Of a DNA stretch of 33,491 nt, positions 7,025-14,558 are shown one piece after another. Below the pieces are notes generated by a model. It worked only from the letters and a program-made list of their open reading frames with translations, had not been told where the DNA came from and searched no databases. The translations under genes and the position numbers were made by a program. Position 1 is the stretch's first letter; each line of letters begins with the position of its first letter. The DNA is from Candidatus Sulfopaludibacter sp. SbA3 (GTDB taxonomy: Bacteria; Acidobacteriota; Terriglobia; 20CM-2-55-15), in NCBI GenBank assembly GCA_945865815.1, contig CAMBFR010000039.1, positions 1 to 33,491 on the forward strand, read 5' to 3'.

Positions 7025-8191
7025 TTACGCCCACCGGGCGGAAACTTTTCGAATACGTTCGATCGCTTCCTGGATGTTCGCTAACGAATTGGCGTAACTG
7101 AATCTCAAATATCCTTCGCCGTATTCGCCGAAGGAAGACCCGCTGAGCGACGCGACGCCGCCCTCGTTCAGCAGCAGGTCCGCAAGCGCCTTAGACGACA
7201 TTTTAGTGCCGGTGATGTTGGGAAACGCGTAAAAGGCGCCCGGCGGAAGCGAGCACCGGAAGCCGGGAATCTCATTCAAGCCTTTGACAATGGCGTCGCG
7301 CCGTTTGCGGAATTCTCCAACCATGGCCGTGACGCAGTCCTGTGGACCCTGGAGCGCAGTCAGTCCTGCGCGCTGCGTGAAACTTGCCGTGCATGAGTTG
7401 GAGTTTACAGTCAGCATGTTCACGGCATTCGCCAGCCATGCCGGCATGACTCCATAACCAAGGCGCCAGCCGGTCATCGAATACGTTTTCGAGAATCCAT
7501 CAAGGATGACGGTTTTCTCCGGCATCCCATCAAAGCTCGCTATGGATCCCGGTTCCTGCTCGTACCAGATTCGCGAGTAAATCTCGTCGCTCAGCACGAT
7601 GACGTCGCGCTCCCGAAGCATGCCGGCCATCTGCGCCAGGTCTTCCTTTGGAATGACGCCGCCGGTCGGGTTGGCCGGGGAGTTGAGAATGACCATTTTC
7701 GTCTTGCCGGACAGCCGGTCGGCGAGGACATTCAAATCAAACGAGAATCCGCGGCTTTCCACCAGCGGCACGGGAACCGGCTTCGCCTCGAGGAAATTAA
7801 TCATCGATTCGTAAATCGGAAATCCGGGATTGGGATAGATCACTTCGTCTCCGGGCTCGAGAAGGGCCATCATGCTGAAAAACATGGTGGGTTTCCCGCC
7901 TGGAACGACACATACATTTTCGGCGCCGACTTTGATGCCGCGCGTTCGAGACACTTCGGCGGCGATCGCTTCGCGAAACTCCAAAAGACCGGGCGTAGGA
8001 CCGTATTTCGTCCAGCCTTCGTCGAGCGCGCGCTTGCCGGCGGCGACGACGTGAGGGGGCGTGGGGAAATCGGGCTCGCCAATCTCCAGATGGACCACCG
8101 TACGGCCCTGCTTTTCGAGGGCCGTAGCTTTGGCGAGAACTTCATATGCGGATTCTGTCCGCATGCGGGACATTTTTTCAGCAAGTCGCAT
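7025..8191 (-). CDS. PLP-dependent class I/II aminotransferase (aspartate aminotransferase-like)
   Basis: 388 residues if started at ATG 8191 (MRLAEKMSRMRTESAYEVLA), the usual beginning of the family; the longer open frame to 8377 adds 62 residues without family character. Fold-type I residues are visible: LEIGEPDFPTPPHV, NSPANPTGG with Asn174, SDEIYSRIWYE with Asp202 below the pyridine ring, and DGFSKTYSMTGWRLGYG with Lys235 as the PLP lysine and Arg243 for the substrate carboxylate. It transfers amino groups between an amino acid and a 2-oxoacid. There is no clear ribosome site before this start. The gene is divergent from the molybdenum hydroxylase operon and heads the leftward cluster ending in TauE. 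Confidence 0.9.
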   Translation of the reverse strand: MRLAEKMSRMRTESAYEVLAKATALEKQGRTVVHLEIGEPDFPTPPHVVAAGKRALDEGWTKYGPTPGLLEFREAIAAEVSRTRGIKVGAENVCVVPGGKPTMFFSMMALLEPGDEVIYPNPGFPIYESMINFLEAKPVPVPLVESRGFSFDLNVLADRLSGKTKMVILNSPANPTGGVIPKEDLAQMAGMLRERDVIVLSDEIYSRIWYEQEPGSIASFDGMPEKTVILDGFSKTYSMTGWRLGYGVMPAWLANAVNMLTVNSNSCTASFTQRAGLTALQGPQDCVTAMVGEFRKRRDAIVKGLNEIPGFRCSLPPGAFYAFPNITGTKMSSKALADLLLNEGGVASLSGSSFGEYGEGYLRFSYANSLANIQEAIERIRKVSARWA

Positions 8192-8264
8192 GGTGTTAGT
8201 GGCTCGGGACGGCAGACTCCAGCTGTCCCAGGGCCGGAGAAGTATACACTGGGCAATTCCTCGC

Positions 8265-8295
8265 TTGACGCCGAAGTTGAGAAAAAGAGTAGAAT
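8265..8295 (+). promoter_or_regulatory. Candidate sigma-70-type promoter for the molybdenum hydroxylase operon
   Basis: TTGACG at 8265-8270 and TAGAAT at 8290-8295, 19 bases apart, lie about 70 bases upstream of the first structural gene at 8368 and in the space between the divergent aminotransferase and hydroxylase genes. The spacing is two bases longer than ideal, so the call is tentative. Confidence 0.35.
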
Positions 8296-8367
8296 AACAT
8301 TCGCAATTTCGCCGGTCGGCGTGCCGTGCCGGCGCATCTTCATGAGCGACTTCGCCATCAAGGGAAA

Positions 8368-8913
8368 ATGAAAACAATCAAGAAATCCAGGACCAGGCTT
8401 GAGAAAGCGCATATCTCCTTGCGGGTGAACGGCGAGAGCGTCGAAGTCGCCTTTGCTCCGCACAAGACATTGCTCGAAGTGCTCCGCGAGGACATGGGCC
8501 TCACCGGCACCAAACACGGTTGCGAACTGGGCGAGTGCGGATGCTGCGCCGTCCTGGTCGACGGCCAACCGGTGCTTTCCTGCCTGGCTTTAGGGCTGGC
8601 AATGGAAGGCCGCGAAGTCACAACTGTCGAAGGCATGGCGGATGGAACAAGCCTGCATCCTTTACAGCAGACATTTGCCGAGTTGGGCGCCGCACAGTGC
8701 GGATACTGCACGCCCGGATTTTTGTTAACCGCAAAGGTGTTGCTCGAAAAAGACGCGAAGCCTTCCCGTCAGGAAATCAAGGAAGCGCTGTCGGGTAATA
8801 TCTGCCGGTGCACCGGCTACATCAAGATCTACGAAGCCGTCGAACTAGCCGCCGCCAGGATGCGTGGCGAGCAGGCCGAGCCTGCAGAGGAGACCATTTA
8901 TGGCCGGCAGTAA
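8368..8913 (+). CDS. hcrC: [2Fe-2S] small subunit of a 4-hydroxybenzoyl-CoA reductase-type molybdenum hydroxylase
   Basis: 181 residues from ATG 8368, preceded by AGGGA; the open frame to 8326 adds no family sequence. Cys52, 57, 60 and 72 (CELGECGCC... then SCLAL) bind the plant-ferredoxin-type cluster. Cys111, 114, 146 and 148 (CGYCTPGF ... NICRCTGY) bind the second cluster near the molybdopterin. The small subunit passes electrons between the molybdenum centre and the FAD subunit. It is the first of three co-directional genes and overlaps the large-subunit start by 14 bases. The gene symbol follows the operon's Fe-S loop evidence (see the FAD subunit); sequence alone cannot separate it cleanly from CoxS-type subunits. 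Confidence 0.85.
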   Translation: MKTIKKSRTRLEKAHISLRVNGESVEVAFAPHKTLLEVLREDMGLTGTKHGCELGECGCCAVLVDGQPVLSCLALGLAMEGREVTTVEGMADGTSLHPLQQTFAELGAAQCGYCTPGFLLTAKVLLEKDAKPSRQEIKEALSGNICRCTGYIKIYEAVELAAARMRGEQAEPAEETIYGRQ

Positions 8914-11341
8914 CGGTTCCGGAAGGAAGAATTTGAAGGTCATCGGAAAGCCGTTCCACAAGGTGGATGTCAAAGCCAAGTGCACCGGCGAAGCTTTGTA
9001 CGCCGACGACCTGACACTGCCGCGCATGCTCCACTGCAAACTCCTCCGCAGCTCCGTGCCGCACGCCCGGATCGTGAAGATCGATACGTCCAGGGCGGAA
9101 GCGTACCCCGGTGTGAAGTATGTCCTGGTTGGAAAAGACCTGCCGACCAGCTTCGGCGCGCTTCCCGTAAGCGAAGACGAGCACGCCCTGTGCATTGAGA
9201 AGGTCCGGTTCGTGGGCGATCCCGTGGCAGCCGTTGCCGCCATTGATGAAGACGTCGCCACTGAAGCCCTGGACCTCATCGATGTTGAATACGCGCCGCT
9301 TCCGACCATCACCTCGATGCAGGAGGCCTACGATGTCTCCGACCCCCGTATCCACGAATACGGCGAAGACGGAAACATCCATCGCAAACAGATTTACGAG
9401 TTCGGCAGCGTGGAAGCAGGCTTTGCAGCAGCGGACTACGTTCGGGAAGACATTACCTTTTACGAAGGCAGCACCCACCTCGCGCTGGAGCAGCACGCGA
9501 GCCTGGCGCACTACAGCCATGACAACAAGCTCACGCTCTGGAGCTCCACGCAGGACATGCATTACCTGCATCGTCATCTGGCCCAGGTGCTCCAGATTCC
9601 GACCAACAAAATCCGCGTTATCGCAACTCCATGCGGCGGCGGCTTTGGAGGCAAGTGCGACCCGTTCAATCACGAGATTGTGGTGTCGAAGCTCGCGATG
9701 ATCCTGCGGCGTCCGGTCAAGATCTGTCTGACCCGCGAAGAAGTCTTCTACTGCCACCGTGGCCGGCACCCTGTGTTGATGGCCACCAAGACCGGTTTCA
9801 AGAAGGACGGCTCCATCACCGCCATGCACCATCGCACGATCCTGGATGGTGGCGCTTACGGCGGTCATGGCGTAGCCAGCACCTTCTACACCGGAATTCT
9901 GCAAACCACCACGTACCAGCTGCCCAACTACAGGTTTGAAGCCGTCCGTGTGTTCACGAACAAGGCGCCCTGCGGTCCCAAGCGCGGCCACGGCACGCCT
10001 CAGCCTCGATGGGCGCAGGAAATTCAGATGGACCGGATTGCAGAGCAGTGCGGAAAGGATCCTGCCCAGATGCGCTGGGAGCAGGCCGTGCTTCCCGGGC
10101 ATGTGACGGCGAACTGGATCAAGATCAGCACCTTCGCGCTGCGCGAGGCGATCGACAAAGTCGTGGAAGGTTCTGGCTGGAAGAAGAAGTTCCGCAAGCT
10201 GCCATACGGCAAAGGCATCGGCATCGCGTGCAGCGCGTACATGTGCGGGACGCAGACTCCGATTTACTGGAACAAGATGCCGCAGTCGGGCGTGCAATTG
10301 AAGCTCGACCGCAGCGGCATGGTGACAATTTTCTGCGGGTCCGCGGAAATCGGCCAGGGTTCGGATTCGATCCTGGCGTATTGCGTGGCCGAGGTTTTGG
10401 GAATCGATCCGTTTGACACCAAGGTCGTCACGGGCGACACGGATCTCACACCGGTCGACATTGGCAGCTACTCGAGCCGCGTTACATTAATGACGGGCAA
10501 CGCCGCCATCCAGGCTGCCGAGCGGGCGAGGGAGTTCCTGCGCCAGGCGGTTGCCGAAAAACTACAGGTGCCGGGTGAGCGGCTGGTCTTTGCGGACCGC
10601 CGCGTCTTCGACGGCGAGAATCCGGAAAAAGGAATGACCTTTATTGAGGCCGTCTGGCTTGCCGAATCAAAGTTCGGCACGCTCGGCACAGTCGGATCCT
10701 ACTCGCCTCCCGCGGCGCCCGGGAAGTTCAAGGGAGCCACGATCGGCCCATCGCCCGCTTTCAGTTGCACTGCCGCGATTGCCGAAGTGGACGTCAATCC
10801 GGAAACCGGCATCGTCACAGTGGAGCGCATATGGATCGCGCATGACATCGGTCAGGCTATCAATCCAGTGCTTGCAATCGGACAGGTCGAAGGCGATGTC
10901 TACATGGGATTGGGCGAGGCCCTCATGGAAGACATGGCATATCGGGGAAACCGCAACGTGGTCATGAAAAACCCGTCGTTCCTCGAATACAAGAGCCCGA
11001 CGACGCTGGAGATGTGCGATGTCGTGACCTATCTGGTCGGAGAGCCGGAACCTAACGCTCCGTTCGGAGCCAAAGAAGCCGGACAGGGCCCGCAGCTACC
11101 GGTTCCTCCTGCGATTGCCAATGCCATTTATGATGCCGTGGGCGTTCGCATCGATGAAATTCCGATCACGCCCGACAAGGTGCTGAAGGCAATCAAGCTG
11201 AAGGCGAAAGGCCTGGAAGGCCGAGTCGGCCCCACGGTGTTCCCGACTTGCCCGATGCCCGAAGCGATCGTCGTGCCAACGCCGTATGACGGTGGAGACG
11301 GCAAGGCAATCGAAGACAAAGCAGCTTTAGCGAAAAAGTAG
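8900..11341 (+). CDS. hcrA: Molybdopterin-binding large subunit, 4-hydroxybenzoyl-CoA reductase type
   Basis: 813 residues from ATG 8900, which has GAGGAG upstream and overlaps the small subunit. It belongs to the xanthine oxidase family: an N-terminal a/b-hammerhead-like VIGKPFHKVDVKAKCTGEALYA, the Moco loop GGGFGGK at 246-252, KRGHGTPQPR at 361-370 in place of the RG-GGPQ loop of xanthine dehydrogenases, and GAKEAGQGPQ at 723-732 with Glu726 as the base next to molybdenum. In 4-hydroxybenzoyl-CoA reductase this subunit removes the ring hydroxyl to give benzoyl-CoA. The ~813 length is somewhat longer than a typical HcrA because of a C-terminal extension (about the last 40 residues). The exact aromatic substrate is inferred. 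Confidence 0.85.
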   Translation: MAGSNGSGRKNLKVIGKPFHKVDVKAKCTGEALYADDLTLPRMLHCKLLRSSVPHARIVKIDTSRAEAYPGVKYVLVGKDLPTSFGALPVSEDEHALCIEKVRFVGDPVAAVAAIDEDVATEALDLIDVEYAPLPTITSMQEAYDVSDPRIHEYGEDGNIHRKQIYEFGSVEAGFAAADYVREDITFYEGSTHLALEQHASLAHYSHDNKLTLWSSTQDMHYLHRHLAQVLQIPTNKIRVIATPCGGGFGGKCDPFNHEIVVSKLAMILRRPVKICLTREEVFYCHRGRHPVLMATKTGFKKDGSITAMHHRTILDGGAYGGHGVASTFYTGILQTTTYQLPNYRFEAVRVFTNKAPCGPKRGHGTPQPRWAQEIQMDRIAEQCGKDPAQMRWEQAVLPGHVTANWIKISTFALREAIDKVVEGSGWKKKFRKLPYGKGIGIACSAYMCGTQTPIYWNKMPQSGVQLKLDRSGMVTIFCGSAEIGQGSDSILAYCVAEVLGIDPFDTKVVTGDTDLTPVDIGSYSSRVTLMTGNAAIQAAERAREFLRQAVAEKLQVPGERLVFADRRVFDGENPEKGMTFIEAVWLAESKFGTLGTVGSYSPPAAPGKFKGATIGPSPAFSCTAAIAEVDVNPETGIVTVERIWIAHDIGQAINPVLAIGQVEGDVYMGLGEALMEDMAYRGNRNVVMKNPSFLEYKSPTTLEMCDVVTYLVGEPEPNAPFGAKEAGQGPQLPVPPAIANAIYDAVGVRIDEIPITPDKVLKAIKLKAKGLEGRVGPTVFPTCPMPEAIVVPTPYDGGDGKAIEDKAALAKK

Positions 11342-11352
11342 GATTCACAAGA

Positions 11353-12402
11353 ATGCTCAGACTTCCGAAGTTCAAGTACCTTCAGCCGAAAAATGTAAAT
11401 GAAGCGGTACGCATGATGGCAGACGCAGGGCCGGAGGGCATGTTCGTGGCCGGCGGAACGGATCTTTATCCGAACATGAAGCGCCGCCAGCAGACGCCGA
11501 AGATCGTTATCGGATTAGGAAACCTCAGGGAACTCCGAATCCTGAAAGGGAAGCCTGCCGAGGGAATCGTCCTCGGGGCGAGCCTGACGCTCACAGAGGT
11601 TACGGAAGACAAGAAAGTCCGGAAGGCTCATCCTGCCGTTGCCAGAGCCGCCGAGCTGATTTCGACTCCGCTGTTGCGCAATATGGGCAGCATCGGCGGG
11701 AACCTCCTGCTCGACACCCGCTGCAATTATTACGACCAGACCTACGAATGGCGCAAAGCCATCCACTTCTGCATGAAGAAGGACGGCGAGATCTGCTGGG
11801 TCGCGCCTTCGAGCCCGCGCTGCTGGGCCGTGCAGTCCAGTGATTGCGCGCCGGTGATGGTCGCGATCGGAGCGAAAGTGAAGCTCGTGTCCCCATCGGG
11901 AGAGAGAGTTATTACCGCGAGCGAGCTTTATAACGATGACGGAATTCGCCACCTGAACAAGCGTCCTGATGAATTGCTCACCGAAGTACAGTTGCCGGCT
12001 GTAAACGGCTGGCGGGCCACTTATTGGAAACTGCGGCGCCGCGGTTCCTTTGATTTCCCGGTCCTGGGCGTGGCGGCATGGATGAAACAGGACAGCCAGG
12101 GGACCGTTACGGAAGCCAAACTCATCCTCGGAGGAGTGGGCTCGTTTCCCATCGAGGCCGAAGCTTCCGAAAAGGCGATCATCGGAAAAAAACTTACCGA
12201 AGATACGATCCGCGAGGCCGCGGAAGCCGCCTTCCGGCCCGCGAAGCCGCTCGACAATACCGACTTCCATATGCTTTGGCGTAAAGAAATGACCCGCTAT
12301 TACGTTGCCGGTGCGTTGAGGGAAGTCGGCGGTCTGCCGCCGAGTACGCCTCCTCAAGCGATACGTGGCAATGGCTCCTCGGGATTGCACGTTCTTCCGT
12401 AG
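11353..12402 (+). CDS. hcrB: FAD/[4Fe-4S] subunit, 4-hydroxybenzoyl-CoA reductase beta type
   Basis: 349 residues with the CoxM/FAD-binding fold: FVAGGTDLYPNMK (FAD pyrophosphate loop) and NMGSIGGNLLLDTRC (second FAD loop). Unlike ordinary CoxM subunits it carries a cysteine-rich insertion with Cys124, 140, 148 and 157 (spacing 16, 8, 9) and a further Cys165. From memory the extra [4Fe-4S] cluster of Thauera HcrB uses Cys122, 138, 146 and 155, the same spacing. That cluster lets the reductase run against the usual electron direction, so the operon is better called a hydroxybenzoyl-CoA reductase than a xanthine or CO dehydrogenase. The gene begins 11 bp after the large subunit. Confidence 0.86.
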   Translation: MLRLPKFKYLQPKNVNEAVRMMADAGPEGMFVAGGTDLYPNMKRRQQTPKIVIGLGNLRELRILKGKPAEGIVLGASLTLTEVTEDKKVRKAHPAVARAAELISTPLLRNMGSIGGNLLLDTRCNYYDQTYEWRKAIHFCMKKDGEICWVAPSSPRCWAVQSSDCAPVMVAIGAKVKLVSPSGERVITASELYNDDGIRHLNKRPDELLTEVQLPAVNGWRATYWKLRRRGSFDFPVLGVAAWMKQDSQGTVTEAKLILGGVGSFPIEAEASEKAIIGKKLTEDTIREAAEAAFRPAKPLDNTDFHMLWRKEMTRYYVAGALREVGGLPPSTPPQAIRGNGSSGLHVLP

Positions 12403-12539
12403 CTTGCCAGGATCAAACACAAACCGTTTTTTGACCTTTGCACGGGCTTCGGCGAAGAAACAATTTCTCGTTGATCTGGGTCATTGATTTCTAAGTTCTC
12501 GAATCCTCTGCTAAGGTATCAGCAAAAATCACACAAGGA

Positions 12540-12617
12540 GAAATACCCGGTCCGGTAATTCCGGTGACGTTGATCGAATTCGATTAACGTCACCGGAATT
12601 ACCGGACCGGGTATTTC
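12540..12617. repeat. Long inverted repeat IR3 (37-bp arms, AATT centre)
   Basis: Arms 12540-12576 and 12581-12617 are reverse complements with one G-T mismatch (12572 against 12585). The four central bases AATT are self-complementary, so the block is essentially one 78-bp palindrome with no true loop. It lies 19 bases upstream of the MBL-hydrolase start and just 7 bases before that gene's ribosome site (GGGAGG at 12625-12630). A second ribosome-site-like AAGGAG at 12535-12540 abuts its left edge. The loop and arms do not match IR1/IR2. Confidence 0.88.
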
Positions 12618-12636
12618 CACTACCGGGAGGACGGAT

Positions 12637-14151
12637 ATGGCTAGACGACTTTGTCTCGTAATGGTAGTCGTGGCGCTGATGGCCTGCTCGGCCGCGGCGC
12701 AGGATGTTCGCGGAGTGTTGCAGGCCTCCGCGGCGGCAATGGGCATAAGCAATGTGAAATCGATTCAGTATACGGGGACCGGCTGGCAGGGAATGGTCGG
12801 CCAGAATTTCACTCCGGATCTGGATTGGCCGCGAGTGGATCTGACGAGCTATACGCGGACGATGGATTTCGACACGATGTCTTCGAGAGAGGAATACGTT
12901 CGTGTACAGGGCAACAACCCGCCACGGGGCGGCGGCGCCGGGTTTCCCTTTCTGACCGAACAACGGGTGATCAACCTCGTCAGCGGCAACTATGCCTGGA
13001 CCTTGAACGCGCAAGGACAACCTGTTCCTCAGCCGGCGGCTGCCGAGCTGCGGCGTCTCGAAATCCTTCTCACGCCGTACGGGTTCCTGAAGGGCGCGCT
13101 GGCGCCCGGCGCCAACCCGACCCTGGTCCGGCGCAACGAATACGGAGGCCGCGTGAGCGTGGTCTCGTTCATCGCGCTCGGGAAGTATCGGGTGAACGGC
13201 ACCATCAATGATCAGAATCTGGTGCAGCGTGTGCAGACGTGGGTTCCCAATCCCGTCGCCGGCGACCTGTACTACGAAAACGTTTACACCAACTACCGGG
13301 ACATGGGGGGCGTGAAGGTTCCCCGGTTCCATCAGCACCAGGATTACGATGATGGCGCAAACCAGCCGAACGTCAGCGGCGGCGACCATGGGTTCGGGCT
13401 CGAAACCGTCAGCGCCGTCCGCGTGAATGTTGACGGCGCGGCGCTCACAGTCCCGGACGTTGTGCGGGGCGCCACCGCTCCACCCGTCCGAGTGGAATCG
13501 CAGAGGCTGGCCGATGGGGTGTGGCTGCTGGCCGGCGGATCGCACAACAGCGTGGCGGTCGACTTCCGGGACTACGTGGCCGTGATCGAGGCTCCGCTGA
13601 ACGAAGAGCGGTCTCTGGCCGTCATCGCGGAAGTGAACAGGCTCATTCCAAACAAGCCGATCGCCTACGTTGTGAATACGCATCATCACTGGGACCATCT
13701 GGGTGGAATTCGCACGTATGTTCACGAAGGCGCTGCCGTGATCACGCACGAAGGGAATCGTCCGTATTACCAGGAAGTATTCAGGGCGGGGCCGTGGTCG
13801 CTGGAGCCCGACCGGTTCTCGCTGAACCCGCCGGAGGAGTGGTCGGAAGGCTACATCTTCGAGACGGTGCGCGAGAAATACGTCCTCGCCGACGACACGA
13901 GAACTCTGGAACTGCACAACGTGCAGGGGCTCGCCCATGCCGGGGGCATGCTGATCGCATATTTCCCGAAGGAAAAAATCGTGGTGCAGGCGGATCTCTA
14001 CAATCCGGCGGCCACCGCCCCAAACGCCAGCAACCGGACCTTCTACCAGAACCTGCAGCGCTTGAAGCTGGACGTTACGACCATCGTGGGCATTCACGGA
14101 AACCCGGCCCCGATGAGCGGGTTCGTTCAGCTCGTGAGCCGGCCGCAGTAG
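12637..14151 (+). CDS. Exported MBL-fold metallo-hydrolase with a large N-terminal extension
   Basis: 504 residues. An N-terminal hydrophobic segment (MARRLCLVMVVVALMACSAAAQ) is a signal peptide; LMAC is a weak lipobox, so it could be a lipoprotein. Residues ~25-280 form an extension with no motif I can name, rich in beta-type segments. Residues ~285-504 are the metallo-beta-lactamase domain: VVNTHHHWDHLGG gives His349, His351, Asp353 and His354, followed by LHNVQGLAHAGGML with another metal-site His and VVQADLYNP with the bridging Asp. Zinc-dependent hydrolysis outside the cytoplasm is expected; the substrate is unknown. GGGAGG precedes the start. The gene follows the hydroxylase operon but is separated from it by IR3. 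Confidence 0.87.
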   Translation: MARRLCLVMVVVALMACSAAAQDVRGVLQASAAAMGISNVKSIQYTGTGWQGMVGQNFTPDLDWPRVDLTSYTRTMDFDTMSSREEYVRVQGNNPPRGGGAGFPFLTEQRVINLVSGNYAWTLNAQGQPVPQPAAAELRRLEILLTPYGFLKGALAPGANPTLVRRNEYGGRVSVVSFIALGKYRVNGTINDQNLVQRVQTWVPNPVAGDLYYENVYTNYRDMGGVKVPRFHQHQDYDDGANQPNVSGGDHGFGLETVSAVRVNVDGAALTVPDVVRGATAPPVRVESQRLADGVWLLAGGSHNSVAVDFRDYVAVIEAPLNEERSLAVIAEVNRLIPNKPIAYVVNTHHHWDHLGGIRTYVHEGAAVITHEGNRPYYQEVFRAGPWSLEPDRFSLNPPEEWSEGYIFETVREKYVLADDTRTLELHNVQGLAHAGGMLIAYFPKEKIVVQADLYNPAATAPNASNRTFYQNLQRLKLDVTTIVGIHGNPAPMSGFVQLVSRPQ

Positions 14152-14174
14152 TAATGCGGTGTTGCTCGTCACAA

Positions 14175-14304
14175 ATGTCAGATGTTGGGATGTCCAATGT
14201 GCGATGTCATATGTATTTGTCACATGACTCACTGACCACTTGGTCGTTCGGTCGTTTTACAAATACATATGACATCGCACATTGGACATCCCAACATCTG
14301 ACAT
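14175..14304. repeat. Long perfect inverted repeat IR4 (46-bp arms, 38-nt loop)
   Basis: The left arm 14175-14220 and right arm 14259-14304 are exact reverse complements over 46 bp, separated by a 38-base spacer that itself contains a small GACCA...TGGTC palindrome. The arms repeat short ATGTC/GACAT words (ATGTCAGATGTTGGGATGTCC). It lies immediately left of a truncated propeller-gene remnant, so insertion or deletion at this point may have broken that gene. Confidence 0.92.
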
Positions 14305-14328
14305 CCGGAACAGCGCGTAACACAGCTG

Positions 14329-14460
14329 AGTAATCCTCACGAAACCATCGCCCGTGTGGCCCGCGGACTCAGTGTGTCTTCCGGCGATCGCATGATGCTT
14401 TTCTCGCAGCGCGATCAGAGAGGCAGCGTTCTTATGCTGGTCGATGGGTTTGAGAAATAG
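14329..14460 (+). pseudogene. C-terminal remnant of a PD40/TolB-like beta-propeller protein
   Basis: One frame from about 14329 to TAG 14458-14460 reads like the end of an acidobacterial propeller protein: ETIARVARGLSVSSGD, then RMMLFSQRDQRGSVLMLVDG and FEK-stop. In that family the usual ending is G(L/I)-VSPDG-LL-SQ-D--GSDLMLVENF, so the match covers the last propeller blade. There is no start codon with a ribosome site, and the frame leads back into IR4, which ends at 14304. The first 25-40 bases after IR4 no longer look like the family. I read it as the decayed tail of a once larger gene, perhaps a winged-helix/propeller or kinase/propeller gene. Confidence 0.6.
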
Positions 14461-14489
14461 CGCGCCGCTCCCGGAACGTTTTCAGCAGG

Positions 14490-14519
14490 CGAAAATTCAG
14501 ACGGATTCTCGAATTTTCG
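14490..14519. promoter_or_regulatory. 9-bp inverted repeat upstream of the kinase promoter
   Basis: CGAAAATTC (14490-14498) and GAATTTTCG (14511-14519) pair perfectly around 12 bases. The repeat lies about 22 bases upstream of a TATAAT, overlapping where a -35 would be, so it is a candidate operator. It could also be a terminator stem for the dead gene before it, but no T-tract follows the right arm. Confidence 0.4.
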
Positions 14520-14541
14520 TGCAGGCTCCGAAGCAGCCTCC

Positions 14542-14547
14542 TATAAT
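14542..14547 (+). promoter_or_regulatory. TATAAT -10 element giving a leaderless kinase transcript
   Basis: An exact TATAAT ends 11 bases before the kinase ATG at 14559. Transcription would start about 7 bases downstream of it, leaving a leader of only a few bases. No ribosome site is visible, and the protein's N-terminus (LQPGTKLGPYEIL) fits the family from this ATG, so the start is probably right and the mRNA leaderless. Confidence 0.55.
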
Positions 14548-14558
14548 TTGCCAACCCT

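Noticed and set aside
8822-10297. 491-codon open frame on the minus strand inside the molybdenum hydroxylase large-subunit gene
   Set aside because: It lies antisense to a gene with clear family motifs and its translation is Arg/His-rich without domain features, as expected for a shadow frame in GC-rich DNA.
12529-14232. 567-codon open frame on the minus strand over the MBL hydrolase gene
   Set aside because: Its translation shows no fold signature, and the opposite strand has a signal peptide and full metal-binding motif.
1235-14304. Long inverted repeats as ends of an intact insertion sequence or transposon
   Set aside because: The arms of each repeat pair with each other over a short loop, not with another copy flanking a transposase gene. 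No transposase coding sequence is in the window.
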